Shown here in pieces: positions 1 through 8,154 of a stretch of DNA of 64,000 bases (position 1 is the stretch's first letter; each line of letters opens with the position of its first letter). This DNA is from Gemmatimonadaceae bacterium (GTDB taxonomy: Bacteria; Gemmatimonadota; Gemmatimonadetes; Gemmatimonadales; Gemmatimonadaceae). Location: positions 1 to 64,000 of the forward strand of contig JAICLZ010000015.1 of NCBI GenBank assembly GCA_025929535.1. Reading direction: 5' to 3'. The notes below the pieces were generated by a model that was not told the DNA's origin, searched no databases, and saw nothing but the letters and a program-made list of their open reading frames with translations. Both the position numbers and the translations under genes were made by a program.

Positions 1-407
1 CGATCGCCGCCGTCCTCGTACATCGGCGCGAACGACTCCTGCATGAACTGCTTCACGCCGGCTGCTCGCGCGGCTCGTGCGAGCGTGGCCGAGCCCTCGC
101 ACCGAAGGCGATCGTTCTCCTTCCACGACCAGGGGAGCAGCCTCTTCTTCGCCGATGCCGGCATGTGCGTGGCGAGGTTGATCACCACATCGATGCCCTC
201 GAGCGCGGCGTGTGCAGCGTTCTCGTCGAAGATGTCGAGCGCGATCGCGCGCGCGCCGAGCGATTCGAGATGCCTCGCCTTGGCTTCCGAGCGGGCGGCG
301 GCGGTGACCTGATGCCCGCGCGCGAGGAGCAGCGGAACCGCGTGCACGCCCACGACACCGGTTGCCCCAGTGATGAAGACGCGTTGCGGTGCTGCCGGTG
401 CGGTCAT
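1..407 (-). CDS. NAD(P)-dependent SDR/epimerase-like protein, N-terminal part only
   Basis: The visible N-terminus (about 135 residues) carries the Rossmann dinucleotide motif ITGATGVVG at residues 12-20, followed by an alternating beta-alpha pattern (LLARGHQVTAAARS, then VVINLATH). That is the layout of extended/atypical short-chain dehydrogenases of the NAD-dependent epimerase/dehydratase type. The catalytic YxxxK region would lie beyond the left edge, so substrate and activity cannot be judged. The ATG (407-405) overlaps the stop of the upstream NDH-2-like gene by 4 nt (ATGA), so the two are probably translated from one transcript. Seen: fold motif and overlap. Inferred: oxidoreductase role. 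Confidence 0.75.
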   Translation of the reverse strand, partial: MTAPAAPQRVFITGATGVVGVHAVPLLLARGHQVTAAARSEAKARHLESLGARAIALDIFDENAAHAALEGIDVVINLATHMPASAKKRLLPWSWKENDRLRCEGSATLARAARAAGVKQFMQESFAPMYEDGGD

Positions 408-1744
408 GCCATGCTCTCCTGGAGGCGCTTGGTGGAGCGATCGACTTCGACCGCTTCGCGATCGGCGCTGCTGTCGCGCAGGATCTGCTCGTGCTCCACC
501 GCCAGATCGACCTTCGTGATGTCGGGGCGGAAGAAGAGGGCGATGGTCCAGTCGAGAACGATCCGGAGCCGGCGATCCCAGCGGGGCATCTGGAGCAGGT
601 AATAGGTGCGCCGGAACCACCACGCAATGAAGCCCGTGAGGCGCACGCGCATCACCTCCGCCACGGCGCGCGAGTGGCCGAGCGAGGCCATCGTGCCGAG
701 CATCCGGAAGATGAAGGGCTCGGGCTGCTGGCCGTGCACGACGGCGGCGATGTTGCGCGCGAGCTGCTTCGCCTCGCGAACCGCGTGCTGCGCCAGCGCG
801 GGATACGGTTTGCCGTCGGGACCGGGAATGTTCGCGCAATCGCCGAGCGCCCACACCGCTGGATGGCTGGCGCTGCGCATGGTGGAGTCGACGGCGATGC
901 GCCCTTTCGCATCGTGCGCGACATCGATGTGGCTGACGGTGACGTTCGGAACGATTCCCGCGGCCAGCACTACGGTGCTCGCGTTGATGATCTCACCGTC
1001 GATGTGCACGCACTCCGTCTCGATGCGTCGCACCGGTGTGGAGCCCCGGATATCGGCGCCTCGTTTGGTGAGCACGCGCATCGCGATCGACGCGAGCTTC
1101 TGGTCCACCTCCGGCAGGATGCGCGCGGTCGCCTCGAAGAGATGGAAGCGGAGCTCGTCGCGGCGGATGCGCGGATAGTAGCGAAGGATGTTGTCGGCAA
1201 AGGCGGTGAGCTCGCCGAGCAGCTCGATGCCGACGAGGCCGCCGCCGATCACCACGAACGTGAGAGCGCGCGCTCGCAGGGCCGCGTCGCTCGTGGCATC
1301 GGCGCGCTCGAGCTGCTCGATGAAATGGTTCCTGAGCACGAGCGCGTCGGCCATCGTCTTGAAGGTGAACGCAGCCTCCGATCCCGGGATCAGCTTGAAG
1401 TTCGTCGATGCTCCGAGCGCGACGACGAGATGCTCGTACGGAAGCTCGCTCTCGATTCCCTCGGCCATCAGACGTACCACACGCCGCTCGGCATCGACCC
1501 CCGTGACTTCGGCCTCGACGAAGCGGGAGGCTCGAAGCGCCGGTCGAATCGGCTGCGCGCAGTGCCGCAGCTCGAGCGTACCGGAACACGCCTCGAAGAG
1601 AAGAGGCGTGAGAACGAAGAAGTTGGAGCGGCTGACGAGAACGATCTCGACATCGCGGTTTGCGCGCAGCTCGTGTTCGAGCTTGCGCGCGGTGGTGACG
1701 CCGGCGAAGCCGCCACCGAGAATCACGATCCGTCGTGTAGTCAT
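404..1744 (-). CDS. NDH-2-like FAD-dependent NAD(P)H dehydrogenase
   Basis: The 446-residue protein begins with the FAD-binding motif ILGGGFAG (residues 8-15). A second nucleotide-binding segment (VVIGGGLVGIELLGEL) lies in the middle and the second FAD contact is ALGDCANIP, followed by AQHAVREAKQLARNI. This is the order in type II NADH dehydrogenases, single-subunit non-pumping enzymes that pass electrons from NADH to quinone at the cytoplasmic membrane face. Hydrophobic and arginine-rich C-terminal residues (FIAWWFRRTYYLL) fit membrane attachment. A GAGGTGA ribosome site sits just before the ATG. It lies 46 nt after the FAD monooxygenase gene and overlaps the SDR gene by 4 nt. It could instead be another quinone or sulfide oxidoreductase-like flavoprotein, though no sulfide-quinone reductase cysteine pair is evident. 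Confidence 0.85.
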   Translation of the reverse strand: MTTRRIVILGGGFAGVTTARKLEHELRANRDVEIVLVSRSNFFVLTPLLFEACSGTLELRHCAQPIRPALRASRFVEAEVTGVDAERRVVRLMAEGIESELPYEHLVVALGASTNFKLIPGSEAAFTFKTMADALVLRNHFIEQLERADATSDAALRARALTFVVIGGGLVGIELLGELTAFADNILRYYPRIRRDELRFHLFEATARILPEVDQKLASIAMRVLTKRGADIRGSTPVRRIETECVHIDGEIINASTVVLAAGIVPNVTVSHIDVAHDAKGRIAVDSTMRSASHPAVWALGDCANIPGPDGKPYPALAQHAVREAKQLARNIAAVVHGQQPEPFIFRMLGTMASLGHSRAVAEVMRVRLTGFIAWWFRRTYYLLQMPRWDRRLRIVLDWTIALFFRPDITKVDLAVEHEQILRDSSADREAVEVDRSTKRLQESMA

Positions 1745-1790
1745 CGCTCACCTCGCTTCGAGGCTTGTTTCTTCCGTTCGATGCCCTCCA

Positions 1791-3395
1791 TCAACGAAAA
1801 CGCGGCGTGCCGGGAGCGAGTTCCCGATCGGCGAGGTACTGGCGCAGCCCGCGCGCGCTGCCGTCGCCATCCGCGAGCGCGACGTAGCCGTCGGGGCGCA
1901 CGAGATAGAACGCCGATCGCGCGAGTCCCGCGCGTGCGGCCTCGGGCGACCACGCGAAGACGTGCAACGGAAGTTGCAGCTCGGCGCATGCTGCTTCGGC
2001 GCTCGCGCGCGCCGAGCCGTAGACGTGCGCCTGCCACGCTCGCGAGGCGAGCGGCGCAAAATTGTCGGCGGTCTCGCTGAGGGGCACCCACGGCAGCCGG
2101 TCGCCGCCACGAACCCTGCCGGCGCGACCGACGCTGAGCGGGCTGTCCGGATACGCGACCCCGATCTGCGAGACGGTGCGAAAGAGAAATCGTCGCATCG
2201 GCCCGAAGCGAAACAGCCACGGCACCACGAGCGGAACGATGTGTCCGCGCACGAAGGCGGCGAGCGGCCCGCTCTTCGTTGCAATCGTGAATGCGCGATC
2301 GGTGGTCGCGACGAGCCTTCTGGCGAACCCGATGCGCTCCGGCTCGTAGCTGTCGAGCAGGCGGGCATCCGCCTCACCGTGCAGAACCGCAGCGAGCTTC
2401 CAGGCGAGATTCACGGCATCGCCGATGCCGGTGTTCATCCCCTGGCCGCCAACCGGGCTGTGGATGTGCGCCGCGTCGCCAAGGAGAAATGCGCGCTCAC
2501 GCTGGAACGAGAGCGCCACGCGGTGATGGACGCGGTAGGTGGAGAACCAGTTCACCTTCTCGATCTCTATCTTCATCTGCGCTATCGGCGCCGCGCTCAC
2601 ATCCGCGAAGGTCAGCGTGCGCTGCTCGCCTGCGAGAGGCACGCTCACCGAGCCGATGAGGCGGATGCGATGCTCACCCTTCATTGGAAACACCGCGATG
2701 AAGTCGGACGTGTCGAGATCGACGTGCAGCTCGTGGTCAGCGACGGGGCCGTTCGCTTGCGCGTCGGCGACGTAGAACATGTGCTCGTAGGTGCCGCCGG
2801 GAAATCCGATTCCCATCCCGTCGCGAACCTTCGAGTGTGCGCCATCGCATCCGGCGAGGTAGCTCGCCTCGAAGCGCTCCTGCGCTCCGTCGGCATGGCC
2901 GAGCAGTGCGCTCACGCCGTTCTCGCCCTGCTCGAAGCTCAGGAGCTCCGTCCGGCGCTCCACCTGCACTCCCAGTGCTGCAAGGCGCTCGACGAGCAGC
3001 GTCTCGTGCGCATCCTGGGGATAGACCAGCGGAAAGGGGAACGGGCTCGAGCCGCGCCCGATGTCCATGATCGGAGCGCGAACCGCGCGTCGGCCGCGTA
3101 CCCACAGATTCACCGCGGCTACCTTCACGCCTGCATCCACGACTGCACGCGCGAGATCGAGCTGCTCGTAGAATTCGAGCGTGCGTGCCTGCACGGCGAG
3201 CGCGCGCGATGTGGTTCCGGCTTCGGGAGCCTTGTCGATGATGCGAACCGCGACGCCCGACTTCGTGAGCCAGAGGGCGAGCACGAGGCCCGTGGGCCCG
3301 GCGCCGACGATGAGCACCAGTGTTCCGGAGGAATGCACGATGATGAAGATGTCGCTCGCCGCACTGATCGCGATACCCTCGAGTACGACTTTCAT
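1791..3395 (-). CDS. FAD-dependent aromatic-ring monooxygenase-like protein
   Basis: A 534-residue flavoprotein of the PheA/TfdB/Rdc group. It has an N-terminal GxGxxG motif (VLIVGAGPTGL), the conserved CDGAHSKVRDGMGI segment, and the second FAD motif LLGDAAHIHSPVGGQGMNTG. The C-terminus (after about residue 380) resembles the thioredoxin-like dimerisation domain of phenol hydroxylases. Family members insert one oxygen atom into phenolic or polyketide substrates using NAD(P)H. The ATG at 3395 lies 1 nt after the photolyase stop (TGAGATG), which is why this start is preferred over a longer open frame running into the photolyase. An internal GTG nearer the FAD motif is a weaker alternative. Substrate unknown. 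Confidence 0.85.
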   Translation of the reverse strand: MKVVLEGIAISAASDIFIIVHSSGTLVLIVGAGPTGLVLALWLTKSGVAVRIIDKAPEAGTTSRALAVQARTLEFYEQLDLARAVVDAGVKVAAVNLWVRGRRAVRAPIMDIGRGSSPFPFPLVYPQDAHETLLVERLAALGVQVERRTELLSFEQGENGVSALLGHADGAQERFEASYLAGCDGAHSKVRDGMGIGFPGGTYEHMFYVADAQANGPVADHELHVDLDTSDFIAVFPMKGEHRIRLIGSVSVPLAGEQRTLTFADVSAAPIAQMKIEIEKVNWFSTYRVHHRVALSFQRERAFLLGDAAHIHSPVGGQGMNTGIGDAVNLAWKLAAVLHGEADARLLDSYEPERIGFARRLVATTDRAFTIATKSGPLAAFVRGHIVPLVVPWLFRFGPMRRFLFRTVSQIGVAYPDSPLSVGRAGRVRGGDRLPWVPLSETADNFAPLASRAWQAHVYGSARASAEAACAELQLPLHVFAWSPEAARAGLARSAFYLVRPDGYVALADGDGSARGLRQYLADRELAPGTPRFR

Positions 3396-3396
3396 C

Positions 3397-4857
3397 TCAT
3401 CCGGCAGCCGCAGGTGGGTCACACGTTGCTCCGCTCCACCGCTGGATGTACGACTGCGTGTCGTATTTCGAGCGGGCGCGCTCGAGCGACATTGGGCGGA
3501 TCGTGCCCCACACCGCTCGCTCGGGAAACGGTCGATCGAAGCGACCGAAGCACCACTGGATTCCGGAGAATCCATTCGGATCTCGGCCGTCGAGCGCGTA
3601 CTTGTCGTTGAGATGGAGCAGCGTGCGGAACGCATCGCCGTAGCGGCGTTTCCAGAGGATCACCGATTTTCCCCATAGCTGGCGCACCGCGTTGTGCATG
3701 GTTCCGGACTGCACGAGCTCCTGCTGCGACGCGTTCCACAGCTCGGATCCCGTTTTCCCCGTCTCGAGCTCCTCGAGCGAATAGATCACGGCGCGCTCGT
3801 CGTCCTTGTGCGCCGCCATCGATCGCTGTGCCCATTGGGGCGTGGCCCTGAGCTTCATGTAGTCGCTCCGGCGCAGGCAGAAGTTGAGCGACATCTCCCG
3901 CCACACCACGATCTCGTTGAGAAACGAGTCGAGCACGGGCGGCGGCGCATGGGCGCGCGCTGCGCGGACGACCTCCGCCGATGCGATCATCCCGAAATGC
4001 AGCCATCGCGAGAGCCGGCTCGAGCCGTCCTCGTCCGAAGGGTCGCGCCGGCGCTCGTCGTAGGCATCGAGGCCGTCGCCCACGAACTCCTCGAGCCGCG
4101 TGCGCGCCGCTCGCAACCCACCTTCCACATTCGACACCACGCCCACCGAATGATCGATCTCGCACCGCGCGATCTCGCGCGTGATGTCGAGCCGCTCGAG
4201 ATCCAGCCACTCGACATCGAGCGATGCGAGCACCGATTCCCCGAGCGCGCGCCGCGGCGCGCGATCCTCCACCTCTTCCAGATACGTGCTCAGCCCCTTC
4301 AACAGCCGAGCGCGCATCTGAAATGCCGCGGACTGCTCGCGCGGAAACTCGGCCGCCGGCGCGATGCCCACGCTGTCCACCATCACCACCCGGCACGCCA
4401 CGCGATCGGCGAAGCGCAACGTGCGCTCGAGCACGCCTGCCGTGGGAAAGAGATCCGTGACGACGAGCGCGGCGCGGGATGCGATGCGGTCCACCACGCG
4501 GCGATCGTCGTCGCGCGTTCGTCGGAGCGCGAAGCGGTACGCGAGCCCCATCTCGCGCGCCCTGGCCGCGAGCTCGCGCGCACCCTGCAGCACGAAGGCG
4601 TGCACGCGATCCGATGCGTAGGGATAGCTCGGGTCGAGCCCGTGATGGATGAGGAGAGGGAGGCCGAGCCGGTCCGCCTCGAGTGTGGCGAAGCGGAGCG
4701 CCCAGTTCTCCTCGAAGCGCTGCGTGCTCGCCATCCAGTAGAGCACGTATTCGCCCTGCGTCGGGGCGCGCTTGGCGAGTGGAACGGCGCGCAGCTCGAG
4801 CTGCTCGCGTACGAATTCCGAGTCGAGGGAGTGCGGCATTCGCGTGTGCCAGCGCAT
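3397..4857 (-). CDS. phr: Class II CPD deoxyribodipyrimidine photolyase
   Basis: The 486 residues match class II photolyases, which split cyclobutane pyrimidine dimers using blue light and reduced FAD. The N-terminal half is a Rossmann-like antenna domain (YVLYWMASTQRFEENWAL, typical of class II). The C-terminal FAD domain shows FLNEIVVWREMSLNF, SGTMHNAVRQLWGKSVI and YALDGRDPNGFSGIQW followed by VWGTIRPMS, all class II hallmarks. Length is usual. It is the first gene of a four-gene minus-strand run and is translationally coupled to the FAD monooxygenase downstream. Only 77 nt separate it from the divergent hydrolase gene. A second in-frame ATG at 4839 is possible; neither has a strong ribosome site. 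Confidence 0.93.
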   Translation of the reverse strand: MRWHTRMPHSLDSEFVREQLELRAVPLAKRAPTQGEYVLYWMASTQRFEENWALRFATLEADRLGLPLLIHHGLDPSYPYASDRVHAFVLQGARELAARAREMGLAYRFALRRTRDDDRRVVDRIASRAALVVTDLFPTAGVLERTLRFADRVACRVVMVDSVGIAPAAEFPREQSAAFQMRARLLKGLSTYLEEVEDRAPRRALGESVLASLDVEWLDLERLDITREIARCEIDHSVGVVSNVEGGLRAARTRLEEFVGDGLDAYDERRRDPSDEDGSSRLSRWLHFGMIASAEVVRAARAHAPPPVLDSFLNEIVVWREMSLNFCLRRSDYMKLRATPQWAQRSMAAHKDDERAVIYSLEELETGKTGSELWNASQQELVQSGTMHNAVRQLWGKSVILWKRRYGDAFRTLLHLNDKYALDGRDPNGFSGIQWCFGRFDRPFPERAVWGTIRPMSLERARSKYDTQSYIQRWSGATCDPPAAAG

Positions 4858-4934
4858 GGATGACGCCAGCGCGGCACCGCCTCCGCGTGGCGCGTGGCGC
4901 CACTACATTCCGAAGCATCTCACGGGAGGCGAGC

Positions 4935-5714
4935 ATGCCGGAAATCGAGATCGATGGCGCACGCATCTGGTATGCGGTCGAGGGACGCGACGGCGCGCCC
5001 GCCGTGCTGCTGCTCCACTCGCTCGGCACCACGCACGAGCTCTGGGACGAGCAGATGCCCGCGCTCCTGAAATCCTTTCGCGTCATCCGCTCCGACATGC
5101 GCGGACACGGCAACTCGAGCGCCGTGTCCGGAGAATTCACTATCGAGCAGCTCGGGCGTGATGCGCTGGCGGTGCTCGATGCGGCGGGCGCGCCGAGCGC
5201 GGCGGTCTGCGGCATCTCGCTCGGGGGAGTCACGGGCATCTGGATCGCTCAGCACGCATCGCGTCACGTGAAGCGGCTCGTGCTCGCGAATACCGGTGCG
5301 CGCCTCGGTACGAGCGAGGGGTGGAGCGCGCGCATCCGCACGGTGCGTGAACAGGGAATGCAGAAGACCGCAAGTGACGCAATGGAGCGGTGGTTCACCG
5401 CCGGATTTCGCGAGCGCCGGCCGAAGGTGATCGCGCGCTTTCAGGCGATCGCGAGCGCGTGTCCGCTCGAGAGCTACGTTGCGGCGTGCGCGACGCTGCG
5501 CGACGCGGACCTCCGGAGAGATCTGCACCGGATCGTGGCGCCGACGCTGGTGATCGCCGGCAGCGAGGATCTCTCCACCACCGTAGCGGACGGGAAGTAC
5601 CTCCGCGACAACATTCCGGATGCGGAGCTCGAGGTGCTGGAGGCGGCTCACCTCTCGAATGTGGAGCGGTCGGAGGAGTTTTCGGAGCTGCTCACGGTGT
5701 TTCTGAAAAGTTAG
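4935..5714 (+). CDS. Alpha/beta hydrolase, 3-oxoadipate enol-lactonase-like
   Basis: The 259-residue alpha/beta-fold hydrolase has an oxyanion-region motif (LLLHSLGTTHELWDEQ), a nucleophile elbow (GISLGG, with Ser), an acid residue in GSEDLSTTV and a late His in EAAHLSNVERSEEF. This is closest in pattern to PcaD-type enol-lactonases and RutD-like hydrolases. Such proteins hydrolyse a small ester or lactone in the cytoplasm; no signal peptide is present. No other beta-ketoadipate genes are nearby, so the lactonase role is a family-level guess. The ATG is set by a GGGAGG ribosome site about 7 nt upstream; a longer frame upstream lies opposite the photolyase and is not used. Confidence 0.8.
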   Translation: MPEIEIDGARIWYAVEGRDGAPAVLLLHSLGTTHELWDEQMPALLKSFRVIRSDMRGHGNSSAVSGEFTIEQLGRDALAVLDAAGAPSAAVCGISLGGVTGIWIAQHASRHVKRLVLANTGARLGTSEGWSARIRTVREQGMQKTASDAMERWFTAGFRERRPKVIARFQAIASACPLESYVAACATLRDADLRRDLHRIVAPTLVIAGSEDLSTTVADGKYLRDNIPDAELEVLEAAHLSNVERSEEFSELLTVFLKS

Positions 5715-5743
5715 CACCGCAAAGGATTGCCATAACTCGTGCT

Positions 5744-5771
5744 TGACATTACGTGAGTACTATCTTACGAT
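5744..5771 (+). promoter_or_regulatory. Sigma-70-type promoter of the padR operon
   Basis: TTGACA at 5744-5749 and TACGAT at 5766-5771 are separated by 16 nt, followed by the PadR start codon at 5811. The -10 element overlaps the first palindromic operator candidate, so a bound repressor would block polymerase. Confidence 0.6.
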
Positions 5772-5802
5772 ATATCGTCAGTGATTTCGTACGATATATC
5801 GG
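5767..5802 (+). promoter_or_regulatory. Two copies of a 10-bp palindrome, probable PadR operator
   Basis: CGATATATCG occurs at 5768-5777 (extended to the 12-bp palindrome ACGATATATCGT) and again at 5792-5801, centres 24 bp apart. The first overlaps the -10 box and the second abuts the GGAGGAG ribosome site (5801-5807) of padR. AT-rich palindromes at autoregulated promoters are typical targets of PadR proteins, so autorepression is inferred. Confidence 0.6.
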
Positions 5803-5810
5803 AGGAGCGT

Positions 5811-6434
5811 ATGTGCAACAAACGAGATGATTGGGGCTTCGGCCCCGGATTCCCCTTCGGCGGACCCGGCGGATGGTCGGGCGCCTGGGGAGGTCGTGGG
5901 CGCGGCGGGCCGGGGCGCGGAGGTCGCCGTCGCAGCCAGATGTTCGAGTCGGGCGAGGTGAAGTTCGTCATTCTCCGCCTGCTCAACGAGAAGCCGCGGC
6001 ACGGCTACGAAGTGATCCGCGCGCTCGAGGAAAAGTTCGGAGGGCTCTACACGCCGTCGCCGGGCACCGTGTATCCCACCCTGCAGCTTCTCGAGGATGA
6101 GGGTTACGTGCGCGTGGTCGAGACCGAGGGCAAGAAGGTCTATCACGTGACGCCCGAGGGCGCGAAGTACCTCGAGGAGCATCGCGGCGTGCTCGACGAG
6201 ATCTTCGATCGCGTGCGCGAGACCGTGCGCGAGTTCACCGGTGGCAGCAGCGGCGACATGCACCAGGCCTTCGCGCATCTCGCGGCGGTCACGTTCAAGC
6301 GCGCGTGGCGCCGCGGCCCCGACGATCCCGCTCTTGCCCGCGCGGCCGAGATCCTTCGAAAGGCGGCGGCGGACATCGAGGCGGCGTTCAACCCGCCCGC
6401 CACTCCCAATCCCACCCCTGACAGCTCGACCTGA
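5811..6434 (+). CDS. PadR-family transcriptional regulator with Gly/Arg-rich N-terminus
   Basis: The 207 residues have an N-terminal glycine/tryptophan/arginine-rich stretch (about residues 8-40, PGRGGRRR at its end). The PadR winged helix follows (about 44-120): VKFVILRLLNEKPRHGYEVI, then TPSPGTVYPTLQLLEDEGYV and VYHVTPEGAKYL, the standard DNA-binding and wing segments. The C-terminal helices would mediate dimerisation. PadR repressors respond to small molecules or stress. The ATG at 5811 is preceded by GGAGGAG; a GTG at 5781 is in frame but lies inside the operator region without a ribosome site. The Gly-rich head resembles the one in PadR relatives next to membrane-protein genes. The 92-residue membrane protein follows 19 nt later. 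Confidence 0.9.
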   Translation: MCNKRDDWGFGPGFPFGGPGGWSGAWGGRGRGGPGRGGRRRSQMFESGEVKFVILRLLNEKPRHGYEVIRALEEKFGGLYTPSPGTVYPTLQLLEDEGYVRVVETEGKKVYHVTPEGAKYLEEHRGVLDEIFDRVRETVREFTGGSSGDMHQAFAHLAAVTFKRAWRRGPDDPALARAAEILRKAAADIEAAFNPPATPNPTPDSST

Positions 6435-6453
6435 TCGATCGACGGAGGGACCG

Positions 6454-6732
6454 ATGTTCAGATTTCACCCGGTATTCTGGCTCGTCGTGGCGCTGTTCTT
6501 CCTCTTCAGATCGCAGCGCCGATTCATGCGTCGCCGGTGGGCTATCGGTGGCCCGTTCGGCTACGCGCCGTTCGGTTGGGGACCGTGGGGTGACGCGCGC
6601 ACGGTGCCCGCGATTCCGCAGCCGCTCGCACAGCCCGACAGAACGCTCGTCGAGTCGCTCGAGAGCCGGATCGCGGAGCTCGAGCAACGGCTCGAGTTCG
6701 CGGAGCGATTGATGGCGAACAGGAAGGACTGA
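6454..6732 (+). CDS. Small single-pass membrane protein with C-terminal coiled coil
   Basis: The 92 residues comprise a hydrophobic N-terminal segment (FHPVFWLVVALFFLF, about 4-18), a basic stop-transfer patch (RSQRRFMRRRW), a Gly/Pro/Trp-rich linker, and a C-terminal helix with heptad character (LVESLESRIAELEQRLEFAERLM, about 67-89). The overall plan resembles PspB-like envelope-stress proteins, but sequence identity to that family is not claimed. A GGAGGG ribosome site precedes the ATG. It is 19 nt after padR and presumably in the same operon, so it is a likely target of PadR control. Confidence 0.7.
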   Translation: MFRFHPVFWLVVALFFLFRSQRRFMRRRWAIGGPFGYAPFGWGPWGDARTVPAIPQPLAQPDRTLVESLESRIAELEQRLEFAERLMANRKD

Positions 6733-6798
6733 TCGCCGCGAACGGATTCACGCCGAACGTGAGCGCGCGAGCGAGCTGCCCGCGCGCTTTTTCGTGCG

Positions 6799-7377
6799 CT
6801 ATTTTCTTCCCGCCGCACTCACGCTGTTCGTCGGATCGGCGCCATCCCACGTCACGTCCGCCGTTGGCCCGTACGTGGGCGGCACACTGCGATCCATCAT
6901 CCGCAGATACACGGTGAGCTGCGTGCGATGATGCGCCGTGTGCAGCAGGCGCCGCCAGAAGATCCAGACGCGCTCGCGCTCGACCTCGAAGAATGGCACG
7001 CGCACGAGCCACCATTCCGTGCGCTGCCCGGCCAGAAATGGCAATCGCGCCTCCACGAGCTGCGTGAGACGGTCGAGCGCCGCCCGCACGGTGAGCTGCG
7101 ATGGCAGCACCTCTGCCGGTGACGGCTCCGGCGAGCCGATGAACTCCCCAAAGAATCGCCGCTCGGAGAGCAGCTGATGCTTCAGGATGTCGCCCACCGC
7201 CGTCGAGCGCGAATGCGCGCGGAAGCCGAGATCGTCATCTCCGAACGCGCGCCACACGGATGCCACCTTGTTCGTCTCGCTCACGTACGTGTCCAGCATG
7301 TGCTGAAACGCGGGATCGCTCGCCCGCGGAATGTTCTCATCGGGTATCGCGGTGAACGCATATCGCATCGGTTGCAT
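6799..7377 (-). CDS. DinB-like four-helix-bundle protein
   Basis: The 192-residue protein shows features of the DinB/YfiT superfamily: an N-terminal helix, an internal RSTAVGDILKHQLLSERRFF segment and a C-terminal LLHTAHHRTQLTVYLRMM segment. The His residues at K-H-Q and H-T-A-H-H are positioned as the metal-binding triad. Family members are metal-dependent thiol transferases or of unknown role. The ATG at 7377 has a run of six G 5 nt upstream; an in-frame GTG 6 nt earlier overlaps that run and is less likely. It starts 12 nt after the acid phosphatase gene and probably shares its transcript. Confidence 0.75.
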   Translation of the reverse strand: MQPMRYAFTAIPDENIPRASDPAFQHMLDTYVSETNKVASVWRAFGDDDLGFRAHSRSTAVGDILKHQLLSERRFFGEFIGSPEPSPAEVLPSQLTVRAALDRLTQLVEARLPFLAGQRTEWWLVRVPFFEVERERVWIFWRRLLHTAHHRTQLTVYLRMMDRSVPPTYGPTADVTWDGADPTNSVSAAGRK

Positions 7378-7389
7378 GGTCACCCCCCC

Positions 7390-8127
7390 TCAGTGCACGT
7401 GCTCCCACGATCCGTACATCGGATTGGGAAGCACGAAGTATCGTTTGCCGAATTGCGCGAGTGCCACGGAATCCGTGCGCACCGCCTGCGTGAGCGACGG
7501 AAAATCCCGGATGTTGTCGCCGAGCCACTCCACGACCGTGAGCGCCGGAATTTCCGCTGCCGCCGTGCCACTCTGCACACGCTGAAAGCGCGGATTCTTG
7601 TCCGACTCGTCCGGCGGCTGACAGAGCACGATGTCCGCCTCGACACCTATCGTGCGCAGATTCTCGCGCGTCGCATTGCACTCCGCCAGCGAGCGATTGG
7701 TGACGATCGCCACTCGGCCGCCGAGCGAGTGCACGCGCTTCGTGAACGCGAGCGCTCCCGGCACTTCGAGTGCGGCGCGCTCGTTCACCCAGGCGGTCCA
7801 GCTCTTCGCGTCGAAGGGGGCGTGAGCGACCGCGAGGCGCCGCTGGTACTCGGAGTTGTCGAGCACCGTCTCATCCGCGTCGAGAATCACGGCCCAGCTT
7901 TGCGCGGCCAATCCGCGCACGAGCTCCGGCAACCGATCGCCCGCCATCACGTAAATCTCTCGCGCGAGCGCACGATACTCGGCCGAGCCGCGCACCCATT
8001 TCACATCGTTGGGCAGCGAGTCGGACGCGACCGCCGCTGGCTGCGGCGACGGTGGCGAACTGCGGGGCGACGCGCACGCTGCGGTGCCGGCGAGCAGCGC
8101 GAGTGCACACGCGGAAAATGTATTCAT
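7390..8127 (-). CDS. HAD-superfamily acid phosphatase lipoprotein (class B/C, e(P4)-like)
   Basis: The 245 residues open with a lipoprotein signal (LLAGTAAC, Cys18). The mature part has the HAD nucleophile motif VILDADETVLDN, a Thr/Ser motif (IVTNR) and a late acidic motif (WLGDNIRDF). This is the arrangement of the HAD acid phosphatases related to Haemophilus lipoprotein e(P4), which dephosphorylate nucleotides or phosphomonoesters at the cell surface. It would act in the periplasm or on the outer membrane. It lies 27 nt after alkA and 12 nt before the DinB-like gene. The substrate cannot be read from the sequence. Confidence 0.88.
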   Translation of the reverse strand: MNTFSACALALLAGTAACASPRSSPPSPQPAAVASDSLPNDVKWVRGSAEYRALAREIYVMAGDRLPELVRGLAAQSWAVILDADETVLDNSEYQRRLAVAHAPFDAKSWTAWVNERAALEVPGALAFTKRVHSLGGRVAIVTNRSLAECNATRENLRTIGVEADIVLCQPPDESDKNPRFQRVQSGTAAAEIPALTVVEWLGDNIRDFPSLTQAVRTDSVALAQFGKRYFVLPNPMYGSWEHVH

Positions 8128-8154
8128 TCATTTGAATATCATCTTTGAAGTGGC

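Noticed and set aside
1188-3611. Long open frame on the plus strand opposite the flavoprotein genes
   Set aside because: Antisense to well-supported minus-strand genes; no family motif. High GC content makes such open antisense frames common.
5781-5810. Upstream GTG start for padR
   Set aside because: No ribosome site, lies inside the operator region; the ATG at 5811 has GGAGGAG.
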